Of a stretch of DNA of 7,261 nucleotides, positions 1-6,684 are shown one piece after another. The DNA is from Cocleimonas sp. Lineage in GTDB: Bacteria > Pseudomonadota > Gammaproteobacteria > Thiotrichales > Thiotrichaceae. How positions within the stretch are numbered: position 1 is the first letter of the stretch; each line of letters opens with the position of its first letter. The stretch is taken from assembly GCA_023146675.1 (NCBI GenBank), contig JAGLBQ010000269.1:1-7261 (forward strand), given 5' to 3'. The translations under genes and the position numbers were made by a program. Under the pieces are notes generated by a model. It worked only from the letters and a program-made list of their open reading frames with translations, did not search any database and was not told the origin of the DNA.

Positions 1-1250
1 CACCCACACGCGGTCGTTTAGATGTACTACCCACAGGGCGAAACTTTTACTCGGTTGATACGCGCTCAATTCCAACCCGCACCGCCTATGAACTAGGACA
101 AAAATCTGCCGATCAATTAATAATGCGCCATTTGCAACAGCATGGCGATTACCCTAAAACACTGGGCTTATCCGTCTGGGGAACCTCCACCATGCGCACA
201 GGCGGGGATGATATTGCACAAGCGTTTGCCTTGATGGGCGTAGAGCCTGTGTGGGAAGCGTTAAGTGGGCGAGTGATTGATTTTAAAGTGATTCCTGCGA
301 TGCAATTAAATCGTCCTCGCGTCGATGTCACCCTGCGCATTTCTGGTTTTTTTCGTGATGCCTTTCCTAATGTGATGCGTTTGTTTGATAGTGCAGTACA
401 AGTTATTGCAGAGTATGAAGACCCTGCGGGACTTAATCCTATTCGTGATCAGATCCAAAAAGATCAGGCTTTATTAGAGCAAAAAGGACTGGATAAACAA
501 CAGGCGCGAACACAAGCAGGTTTTCGTGTGTTTGGTTCTAAACCAGGCAGCTATGGTGCGGGTTTACAGGGGTTAATTGATGAGCGTTGCTGGGATGATA
601 AGGAAGACCTTGCCGCTGCCTATGTGAATTGGGGAGGCTATGCCTATAGCCAACAGCAAAAGGGGGAGGACGTTGGTGAAAATGCACATGCTATTTTTGA
701 GCATCGTTTGGCTGAATTAGAAGTAGTGGTACAAAATCAGGATAACCGTGAACATGACTTGCTAGATTCTGATGATTATTACCAATTTCAAGGCGGCATG
801 AGCAATGCTATTCAAGTACTCAGTGGGGATGCGCCACAGGTTTATCATGGTGATCACTCCAATCCAGAAGCACCTAAAATTCGTACCTTAGAGGAAGAAT
901 TAAATCGTGTTATTCGCTCTCGTGTACTTAATCCCAAATGGATTAAAGGGATGCAACGACATGGCTATAAAGGGGCGTTTGAAATGGCAGCAACAGTTGA
1001 TTATCTGTTTGCTTATGATGCGACAACCTCGTTAATTAAAGATTATCAATATGAGAAAGTGACAGATTGTTATTTGCTGGAAGAAAAAAATAAAGCCTTT
1101 TTAGAGGAAAATAATCCACAAGCAATGAAGGAAATGGCAGAGCGTCTATTAGAGGCAATGCAACGCGGATTATGGGAAAACCCGCAAGATTATCAAAATA
1201 AAGTAGAAGATATACTCTTAGAACTTGATGAGGGTGAAGAACGAGGTTAA
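1..1250 (+). CDS. cobN: Cobaltochelatase large subunit CobN, C-terminal part (5' truncated by window edge)
   Basis: The reading frame is open from position 3 without a stop, so the ATG at 123 is internal. About 415 residues of a protein that is usually near 1250 residues are visible. Family hallmarks seen in order are LPTGRNFYSVDTRSIPT, LGLSVWGTSTMRTGGDDIAQ, RVDVTLRISGFFRDAFPN, FGSKPGSYGAGLQGLIDERC and NPKWIKGMQRHGYKGAFEMA, followed by DYLFAYDATT. These match the CobN/BchH/ChlH chelatase H-subunit family. The GSKPGSYGAG and NPKWIKGM blocks favour CobN over the magnesium enzyme. From family knowledge, CobN binds the corrin ring and inserts cobalt into hydrogenobyrinic acid a,c-diamide, driven by an AAA+ partner (CobS/CobT or ChlI/ChlD-like), in the cytoplasm. 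The protein ends in an acidic tail (LDEGEERG). The partner genes are not in the window. The downstream hairpin suggests that this is the last gene of its transcript. Confidence 0.95.
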   Translation, partial: PTRGRLDVLPTGRNFYSVDTRSIPTRTAYELGQKSADQLIMRHLQQHGDYPKTLGLSVWGTSTMRTGGDDIAQAFALMGVEPVWEALSGRVIDFKVIPAMQLNRPRVDVTLRISGFFRDAFPNVMRLFDSAVQVIAEYEDPAGLNPIRDQIQKDQALLEQKGLDKQQARTQAGFRVFGSKPGSYGAGLQGLIDERCWDDKEDLAAAYVNWGGYAYSQQQKGEDVGENAHAIFEHRLAELEVVVQNQDNREHDLLDSDDYYQFQGGMSNAIQVLSGDAPQVYHGDHSNPEAPKIRTLEEELNRVIRSRVLNPKWIKGMQRHGYKGAFEMAATVDYLFAYDATTSLIKDYQYEKVTDCYLLEEKNKAFLEENNPQAMKEMAERLLEAMQRGLWENPQDYQNKVEDILLELDEGEERG

Positions 1251-1285
1251 AGATTTGATTACAATGGATTCTGTTGATATAGCGA

Positions 1286-1319
1286 CTCACTCATTTAAAA
1301 TGAGTGAGCTTTCCCTTAT
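1286..1319 (+). terminator. Probable intrinsic terminator after cobN
   Basis: A perfect inverted repeat, CTCACTCAT/ATGAGTGAG, spans 1286-1308 with an A/T loop and starts 36 bases after the cobN stop. The 3' side is CTTTCCCTT, pyrimidine-rich but not a clean T-run. It is therefore a moderate rather than strong Rho-independent terminator. The hairpin could also just protect the cobN mRNA 3' end. Confidence 0.5.
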
Positions 1320-1396
1320 CTCTGCACCAGTTCTTAAAGTATCTTTCTAAAAATCCACCTCTCATCAAAAAACAATCACTGAACCGCTAAATTGTC

Positions 1397-1426
1397 TTGC
1401 CTTGCTAGCTACATTCACAGTGTAAT
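1397..1426 (+). promoter_or_regulatory. Candidate sigma-70 promoter for the 1270-residue envelope protein
   Basis: TTGCCT (1397-1402) and TGTAAT (1421-1426) are separated by 18 bases. They match the sigma-70 -35 and -10 consensus at 4/6 and 5/6 positions. Transcription would start near 1433 and leave a leader of about 60 bases. The site lies after the putative cobN terminator, which supports independent transcription. This is judged by eye only, and AT-rich intergenic DNA produces chance matches. Confidence 0.35.
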
Positions 1427-1495
1427 TCGTTGTAAAGGACTCCCCCCGTCCATGGAAGACTCTTAAATCAAAATAAAAATAATGAGTGACTAACA

Positions 1496-4400
1496 ATGAA
1501 TACCCCAACAAAAAATACACGCAAATTGCGTTTATTTATCCCTCTTTTCTGTTCTCTTACCGTGCTTGTCGCAGGACAATCTTTCGCAGGGCCTTCTGTC
1601 TCCCTAAACGCTGATGCTGAACGCGGAAATATTGCCGAGTCTGGTCATGTTGGCTATGTCGGTGGATCTACCCGTATTGGTATGAGTATCGATAAAAATA
1701 TGCAAGGTCAGGTTGATATCAATCAGATTGTTGCTGAAGATAATGCGTCTACAACAAGTGTCGAAGGCTGGTTTGGTTACCAAATTAAAGATAAAAATGG
1801 TTCTGAAAAAGGCATTAAAGGTGGCGGAGTCAAACTAAACCATTTATGGGCTGATGGTGATGGAAAATATCAGGGCGATGCGGTACACAAGGTCTTTGGT
1901 GCTTATGATAAAGATGCGAATGACCATGCTAAAATTACCGCAGGTTATGGGCAGGAGCAGCATGACTTGTTTTGGTCTGGACATGTTTCAAAAGGTATTT
2001 CTGAAAAGCAGGGCAATGGCACAGGTGTAGCAACTAAAGCGTATGACTATGGTGTTGGTGGTGAAGTGGGGACGTTCTTTGAGGAATCATTAACCCGTAT
2101 TCGTGGCGCTCTGGATTATGAGTGGGGAACAGATCAAGCAGATCATGAAGACAAACCTATGCAAGCGACTATTTCAGCAGGTGTACAGCAGTATTTTTAT
2201 GATTCATCCCATAGTGTCACGTTTGATGTTTCTACGAGTAAAAAATCAGGTGGTAAAAGCGTTGCTGAAACAACGGCTAGCAATGCACGTTTAGGTTATC
2301 AGTATGAATTTGGTAAGAATGGCACCTTCCAATCTAATAGTGGAATTAAGCGTGTTCGTATAGAAGTTCCTGGAACACCTGCAATAGCAAGTGTACAAGG
2401 ACGAGCTGCTATTCCTGCCATCCCTGGAAAACCTGCAAAATATGCTAAAAAAACGATTAAGAAACCGTATACAAAACTTATCAAAACAACAATGAAGCTT
2501 GAAAATGAGACTTTCTTTAAGTTAAACAGCTCTAAATTAACGGCTTCTGCTAAAGAAAACTTATTAAAAATTTCGGCAGAGATCAGAAGAAACCGTTATA
2601 AAGGCTCTATTCGGATTACAGGTAACACCTGTGGATTAGGGGATGCAGCCTACGATCAGCGCTTATCTGAGCGTCGTGCCCATACGATTAGGAAGTTCTT
2701 GATTCGTGAAGGATTTAATCCTACCCATCTCATTGCACGTGGATTAGGCAAAAACCATCCTAAATATCGCAATAATCCACAATCTGGTTTTAAAAATCGT
2801 CGTGTAGATATTGAGTATGTGACTGAGCGTTCGACTAAAAAGAAAATGTACAAAACAGAATACAAAAATGTACTGATATCGGCGGCAACTCCAAGCAAAG
2901 CAGGACGTCCTGGTAGTTCTGGAAGAGTAGGCGTAGCGGCAACACCTGCACGCTTTATCTGGAAAACAGAAAGAATTAAAACAGCTCCTATATGGATAAA
3001 ACGTGCACTACGTAACCCGATTCGTCATAAGCGCAGTGTTGATACATATCAAACAAGTACCCTCCCACCAATTACACCTGTTGATGATTATTACACCTTG
3101 ACCAGTCGTGAGGAAATTTTAGATATATTAGGTAATGATGGAACGGGTCTAACACTCACACAAGTGGTTGCTGCACCTGCGCATGGTACTGCGGTCATTG
3201 TTGATGGTAAGATCAAATATACGGCTAATGCTGATTATACGGGTGATGATCGCTTTACCTATGAAGTGGAAGATGCCTACGACAAAACACAAACGGCTAT
3301 CGTTTATGTTGTTGTACCCGAAGGTATTCATAATGTTGCACCCATTGCGGTTAATGATGAGCTAACAACGACAATGGGAACGCCTGTTAGTCAGAATATT
3401 ATCGCTAATGATACCGATGCTGATCCAGGTGACATACTGACATTAACAAGCATATCTGATCCTTCATTTGGTAGCGTTATCCAAAATGGTAATACCATCA
3501 CCTATACACCTGAAGCTGGCTCTAGTGGTACCGATACTTTCACTTATATCGTTTCTGATGCCAATGGACATGAAGCAACTGCGACTGTAACAATTATTAT
3601 TCATACTAAAACTAATCGTGCACCTGATGCAGTTGATGACTCATTTACCACGAATGATGACACCTCTATCACATACGATGTGCTTAATAATGACTCTGAT
3701 CCAGATGGTGATAATTTAATAATTTCAACAACAACAGATGCTGATCATGGCACAGTTGAAATTCTCAATGGCAAGATTAAATACACGCCTGTAGAGGGCT
3801 ATACAGGCTATGATCACTTTACTTATACCATTTCAGATGGAAAAAATCATACTGATACAGCAACGGTTAAGGTTAGCATTGAAGAAACTGAGCAGGAAGA
3901 AGAAAATAAAGCACCCGAAGCAAAAGATGATTTATTTACAACGTACGTTAACACTGCAATGACCTATGACGTGATTGATAATGATCACGATGATGATGAC
4001 GACGATACTTTAACAATATCTACGGTTACAGATGCTTCACATGGTACGGCTGAGATTGTAAATAACGAGATCAAATATACACCTAAAACTGGCTACACTG
4101 GCTCTGATAGTTTTACCTATACCATTACCGATAACAAAGGTCATTCTGCTACCGCAACAGTCACCGTCACTATTGAAGAAGAGGAAACAGCTAATAAAGC
4201 ACCTGAAGCAAAAGATGATTCATTTACAACTTCCATTAACACCACAATGACCTATGACGTGATTGATAATGATCACGATGATGATGGTGATAACCTTATT
4301 ATCAGTACTAACACCTACCCAACAAATGGTAGTGTCACTATTGTAAATAATAAGATTGTTTATACCCCAAAAACAGACTATGTAGGGACAGATAGCTTTA

Positions 4401-5308
4401 AATACTCTATTTCAGACAACCACGGTCACACTGCGACAGCAACCGTTAATCTAACCATAATAGATTCTGGCACACCAAATCTTAGCCCTAATTATGCAGC
4501 AACTTATGGTCATCTTCCTGTCACTATCCGCGTCCTTGCTGATGATACTGATCCAGATGGCGATACATTAACACTTGTTGGTATTTCAACAGCTCCGACA
4601 CATGGAACAGCCGTTAAAAGTGGCAATAATGTTATCTATACTGCAACTCGGGGGTATGTAGGCACTGATACCTTTATGTATGATGCAACCGATAATAATG
4701 GTCATACAGTATCTTCTTTGGTAACCATTGATGTTAAACAGCCCATGGTTCAACATGTCGGTACAAATGATATTTACATGCAAGTTGATGTTGATGGACA
4801 GACAAAGTCTTACGATCTGTCAGCAGAAATTTCAGATATGGATGATCATCCATTAACAATTTCTCTTTTTAGTCAGCCTAGCAAAGGATCAGCTAACATC
4901 ACAGGAAATACTGTTCACTATACGCCAACAGCAGGAAGCTATGCGGGTGCAGATATATTTGAATATCAGGCATGTGATAATGAGACGCCAAAGAATTGTG
5001 ATACTGCAAGCATCTTTGTAAGTGGCTTAGCCCAATCAAATGCAGCTCCCGTTATTACGACCATTACGCGATTCAGTGTTCGCACAGGCGTAACAACAGC
5101 ACTTGATATTAGCGCTTTTGTTAGTGATGCGGATCTAGACGGTGTTTACCTATCAGCAGCAGATGCTTTATCAGGTAGTTTGACATTTAATGGTTTAATT
5201 ATTCACTACACGCCTGAGGATGGAGCATCTTATGATGATATTAATATTGAGGTTAGAGATGACAACGGAGGTATAGCCAACTCAACAATTGCTATCCGTA
5301 TTAACTAA
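1496..5308 (+). CDS. Exported barrel / OmpA-domain / tandem Ig-repeat (tandem-95) outer-membrane protein, 1270 aa
   Basis: Residues 1-31 form a signal peptide: a basic start, a hydrophobic core (LFIPLFCSLTVLVAG) and cleavage after SFA. Residues 33-272 show alternating, glycine- and aromatic-rich strands, about 12 by eye, ending in a barrel-like YQYEF, which suggests an outer-membrane beta-barrel. Residues 336-445 are an OmpA C-terminal-type domain (FFKLNSSKL, YDQRLSERRA, ARGLGKNHP, KNRRVDIEY). Residue 379 is Cys where family members usually carry the peptidoglycan-binding Asp; the Arg of LSxxR (394) is kept. Related basic Pro/Ala-rich modules flank it (285-330 and 457-502). Residues 528-1270 are eight Ig/cadherin-like repeats of 80-96 residues with NDxDPDGD, HGT, YTP and GTDSFTY-type motifs, as in tandem-95/Big_9 adhesins; their Asp clusters may bind calcium. 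The start is supported by the signal peptide and a weak GAGTGA ribosome site (1484-1489). Surface adhesion or an envelope-spanning structural role is inferred. No close named homologue is recognised. Confidence 0.85.
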   Translation: MNTPTKNTRKLRLFIPLFCSLTVLVAGQSFAGPSVSLNADAERGNIAESGHVGYVGGSTRIGMSIDKNMQGQVDINQIVAEDNASTTSVEGWFGYQIKDKNGSEKGIKGGGVKLNHLWADGDGKYQGDAVHKVFGAYDKDANDHAKITAGYGQEQHDLFWSGHVSKGISEKQGNGTGVATKAYDYGVGGEVGTFFEESLTRIRGALDYEWGTDQADHEDKPMQATISAGVQQYFYDSSHSVTFDVSTSKKSGGKSVAETTASNARLGYQYEFGKNGTFQSNSGIKRVRIEVPGTPAIASVQGRAAIPAIPGKPAKYAKKTIKKPYTKLIKTTMKLENETFFKLNSSKLTASAKENLLKISAEIRRNRYKGSIRITGNTCGLGDAAYDQRLSERRAHTIRKFLIREGFNPTHLIARGLGKNHPKYRNNPQSGFKNRRVDIEYVTERSTKKKMYKTEYKNVLISAATPSKAGRPGSSGRVGVAATPARFIWKTERIKTAPIWIKRALRNPIRHKRSVDTYQTSTLPPITPVDDYYTLTSREEILDILGNDGTGLTLTQVVAAPAHGTAVIVDGKIKYTANADYTGDDRFTYEVEDAYDKTQTAIVYVVVPEGIHNVAPIAVNDELTTTMGTPVSQNIIANDTDADPGDILTLTSISDPSFGSVIQNGNTITYTPEAGSSGTDTFTYIVSDANGHEATATVTIIIHTKTNRAPDAVDDSFTTNDDTSITYDVLNNDSDPDGDNLIISTTTDADHGTVEILNGKIKYTPVEGYTGYDHFTYTISDGKNHTDTATVKVSIEETEQEEENKAPEAKDDLFTTYVNTAMTYDVIDNDHDDDDDDTLTISTVTDASHGTAEIVNNEIKYTPKTGYTGSDSFTYTITDNKGHSATATVTVTIEEEETANKAPEAKDDSFTTSINTTMTYDVIDNDHDDDGDNLIISTNTYPTNGSVTIVNNKIVYTPKTDYVGTDSFKYSISDNHGHTATATVNLTIIDSGTPNLSPNYAATYGHLPVTIRVLADDTDPDGDTLTLVGISTAPTHGTAVKSGNNVIYTATRGYVGTDTFMYDATDNNGHTVSSLVTIDVKQPMVQHVGTNDIYMQVDVDGQTKSYDLSAEISDMDDHPLTISLFSQPSKGSANITGNTVHYTPTAGSYAGADIFEYQACDNETPKNCDTASIFVSGLAQSNAAPVITTITRFSVRTGVTTALDISAFVSDADLDGVYLSAADALSGSLTFNGLIIHYTPEDGASYDDINIEVRDDNGGIANSTIAIRIN
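2348..2485 (+). repeat. Basic Pro/Ala-rich module A, N-terminal flank of the OmpA domain (residues 285-330)
   Basis: The module begins with a strand (KRVRIEVPGTPA), then a Pro/Ala/Gly-rich stretch, then PAKYAKKTIKKPYTKLIK. It aligns by eye with the segment at 2864-3001 on the other side of the OmpA domain: TPA/TPS, PAKY/PARF, KKTIKK/KTERIK and a closing IK. The similarity is at protein level only and is diverged in DNA, so this is an old duplication or a repeated structural unit. Confidence 0.55.
2864..3001 (+). repeat. Basic Pro/Ala-rich module B, C-terminal flank of the OmpA domain (residues 457-502)
   Basis: The module begins with KNVLISAATPS, continues with a Gly/Pro/Ala-rich stretch, and ends with ATPARFIWKTERIKTAPIWI. 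It mirrors module A (2348-2485) in order and spacing. It is followed by a strongly basic stretch (RALRNPIRHKRS) before the acidic Ig repeats begin. Confidence 0.55.
3077..5305 (+). repeat. Array of eight tandem Ig/cadherin-like (tandem-95) repeats
   Basis: The units, by residue, are approximately 528-607, 612-703, 707-797, 804-895, 900-990, 994-1080, 1085-1177 and 1182-1270. The typical unit opens with AP(x)AxDD, has a central NDxDxDGDxL acidic loop, then HGT, YTPxxGYTGxDSFTY and D(N)xGHxATATVTVTI. The first and the last three units are diverged; units 3-5 are closest to consensus. Units 4 and 5 are separated by acidic EEEET-type linkers. Units 4 and 5 carry the most acidic loops (HDDDDDD, HDDDGD). 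Unit 7 is unusual in having two cysteines (1160 and 1168). Confidence 0.85.
3905..4480 (+). repeat. 288-base direct DNA repeat (Ig units 4 and 5)
   Basis: Units 4 (3905-4192) and 5 (4193-4480) repeat with an exact 288-base (96-residue) period. The first ~100 bases are much closer to each other than to any other unit. They contain a stretch of 42 identical bases (3957-3998 against 4245-4286) that includes synonymous sites. The second halves are more diverged. This indicates a comparatively recent duplication or gene conversion within the array. Confidence 0.8.
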
Positions 5309-5328
5309 AGTGAGAGATAGAAAATAAT

Positions 5329-5367
5329 AAAAAAGCCCGTATTGGTATTCTCAATACGGGCTTTTTT
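5329..5367. terminator. Strong bidirectional intrinsic terminator between convergent genes
   Basis: A 10-base-pair perfect stem, GCCCGTATTG (5335-5344) and CAATACGGGC (5352-5361), has a 7-base loop. It is preceded by six A and followed by six T, so a U-run follows the hairpin on either strand. It lies 20 bases after the stop of the plus-strand envelope gene and about 70 bases after the stop of the minus-strand ankyrin gene, serving both. Confidence 0.93.
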
Positions 5368-5439
5368 ATTTAGCAAGAAACCTTCTTAGAAAATTTTAAG
5401 CAGGATAACTTAGCGCTATCTTAAGTCTTAAGAATAACC

Positions 5440-6588
5440 TTAACAACTCGAATCAAGAACACAACGAATCATTTCATCAGTTAACTCATCAGATGGTTTT
5501 GAGAATGAGCGTGAACGACTAACAGAAGAAGGAGGTTTAGAACTACTGGTAGCACTAACACTATTCGTTGTAATAACTTGCCCTTTTCTGGCACCTCTTT
5601 GCTTTCTCTTTAATGCCTTTGCTCTGCGCTTTTGTTTAGAGGCACTTAGCCCTCCTAGCATATCATCAACACTATCATGTTTTAGCTGACGCGCTAAATG
5701 CCGTGGGGTTTTTCCTTCACTATTTCGGATATAGGGGCTAGATCCCTGCCTTATTAACAAACGTGTTGCGCGAGTATGTCCAAAACGTGCGGCATGATGC
5801 AGAGGTGTCCAACTTTTATTCGTTTTTGCATCAATCGCTGCACCTGCAACCAGTAAGGTATTCATAATATCAGAGTAGCCTTTAGCTGCTGCCTCATGTA
5901 AAGGTGTCACCCCAGCCCTATCTCTCACACTAATCGCTACATGCTTATCTATAAGCTTTTTTACTAACCGCCCCATACGGCGTGAAACCGCACGATGTAA
6001 TACAGTTGAGCCATCAGCATATCGACCATTGGCCGCGGCTCCACGGTCTAGCAAATCCATGGCTAATTGTTCCTGCCCTCTATTAACGGCATATTCCAAA
6101 TATGTCATATCGTCTTCGCTCATTCGTCCTCTTGCAGAAGCGCCACGCTCCAACAAATACCGAGCAACCATTAAATTACTACGAAAGACTGCGGCTTCAA
6201 GGGGTACATTGCCATCTTTATTACGCACATTAACGTTAGCACGCCGTTGTAATAAAAACTTAATATGAGAAAGACGGTTTAGATAGACTGCAACATAAAG
6301 AAAGGTCTGCCCTCTATTATCCAACGCATTAACATCCGCGCCTTCGTCATACCAACGCTGTACTTGTGGCATATCATTTCTTTGTAGTGATAAGCCCAAA
6401 TTGAGATCAAAATTAGAATTTCTGGCAGAATGCCGTAATTTCACACTTGCATCATAAGGAAGATATAAACGTTTTTTGAGCGCTTTCTCCTTTGCTTTTG
6501 TAGGAGTAGCAGCAGTGACAGAAGAAATACTGACGATAAAAAGAGAAGTGGTAACGATATAGCACGCCAGGATGATCCGTTTTACCAT
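5440..6588 (-). CDS. Secreted ankyrin-repeat protein, 382 aa
   Basis: The start chosen is the ATG at 6588. It has an AAGGA ribosome site seven bases upstream and opens directly with a signal peptide (MVKRIILACYIVTTSLFIV...SVTAA, residues 1-27). The upstream in-frame TTG (6633) and ATG (6621) would bury that signal peptide and lack a ribosome site. About eight ankyrin repeats follow (residues 62-315), best at 224-256 (TPLHEAAAKG) and 257-289 (TPLHHAARFG), with GADVN/GAAID-type loops. The tail is unlike an ankyrin domain: Lys/Arg-rich (318-336), then Ser-rich (339-366), ending RCVLDSSC with two cysteines. The Cys at residue 9 is too close to the N-terminus for a lipobox. Ankyrin repeats bind other proteins; here that would be in the periplasm or outside the cell. 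The partner is unknown. The gene has no enzymatic domain and is convergent with the 1270-residue protein. Confidence 0.9.
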   Translation of the reverse strand: MVKRIILACYIVTTSLFIVSISSVTAATPTKAKEKALKKRLYLPYDASVKLRHSARNSNFDLNLGLSLQRNDMPQVQRWYDEGADVNALDNRGQTFLYVAVYLNRLSHIKFLLQRRANVNVRNKDGNVPLEAAVFRSNLMVARYLLERGASARGRMSEDDMTYLEYAVNRGQEQLAMDLLDRGAAANGRYADGSTVLHRAVSRRMGRLVKKLIDKHVAISVRDRAGVTPLHEAAAKGYSDIMNTLLVAGAAIDAKTNKSWTPLHHAARFGHTRATRLLIRQGSSPYIRNSEGKTPRHLARQLKHDSVDDMLGGLSASKQKRRAKALKRKQRGARKGQVITTNSVSATSSSKPPSSVSRSRSFSKPSDELTDEMIRCVLDSSC

Positions 6589-6595
6589 TTTACTA

Positions 6596-6600
6596 TCCTT
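6596..6600 (-). promoter_or_regulatory. Ribosome binding site that fixes the ankyrin-gene start
   Basis: AAGGA on the minus strand is followed by TAGTAAA and then ATG at 6588. The seven-base spacing is ideal, and no comparable site precedes the upstream in-frame candidates. This decides for the 382-residue product rather than the longer 397-residue reading. Confidence 0.8.
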
Positions 6601-6633
6601 AATGTTTAGAGGAAATTCCATAAAAAATGGCAA

Positions 6634-6653
6634 CAGATTCTCAACCCAATCTG
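6634..6653 (-). promoter_or_regulatory. Small hairpin in the ankyrin-gene leader
   Basis: A perfect six-base inverted repeat, CAGATT/AATCTG, has an eight-base spacer. It lies about 45 bases upstream of the start codon, between the candidate promoter and the ribosome site. It could be an operator or an mRNA 5' stem-loop, but it is short enough to occur by chance. Confidence 0.3.
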
Positions 6654-6675
6654 TATGTCCATATTCAATAATGCG

Positions 6676-6684
6676 ACTATAGCA
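6676..6684 (-). promoter_or_regulatory. Candidate extended -10 promoter of the ankyrin gene
   Basis: On the minus strand the sequence reads TGCTATAGT, an extended -10 (TGn plus TATAGT, 5/6 to consensus). The -35 region at 17 bases is poor (TTTTAG). An alternative pairing is TTGATT (6706-6711) with TATGCT, but its spacer is 19 bases. The leader would be about 80 bases. If real, the ankyrin gene is transcribed separately from aroA. Confidence 0.35.

Noticed and set aside
123..1250. ATG at 123 as the true start of the first gene
   Set aside because: The frame is open to the window edge and the upstream residues (GRLDVLPTGRNFYSVDTRSIPT) are conserved CobN sequence.
1036..1290. Antisense and out-of-frame ORFs overlapping cobN, the Ig-repeat gene and the ankyrin gene
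   Set aside because: All lie in other frames of well-supported genes, have no recognisable domains and lack ribosome sites.
1523..1570. Lipoprotein signal in the 1270-residue protein (Cys19), or in the ankyrin protein (Cys9)
   Set aside because: Neither Cys sits in a proper lipobox at the end of a hydrophobic core; both lie within or before the core of a normal signal peptide with an Ala-type cleavage site.
3077..5305. RTX toxin or type I secreted adhesin reading of the Ig array
   Set aside because: No GGxGxDxxx nonapeptides or C-terminal type I signal, and an N-terminal Sec signal peptide with a barrel-like domain is present instead.
5419..5432. Tandem TCTTAAG x2 between the convergent genes as a regulatory site
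   Set aside because: Too short and in AT-rich DNA downstream of both genes; no promoter context.
6589..6633. Longer 397-residue ankyrin protein starting at TTG 6633
   Set aside because: No ribosome site there, and the extra residues would precede a complete signal peptide that has its own well-placed AAGGA site.
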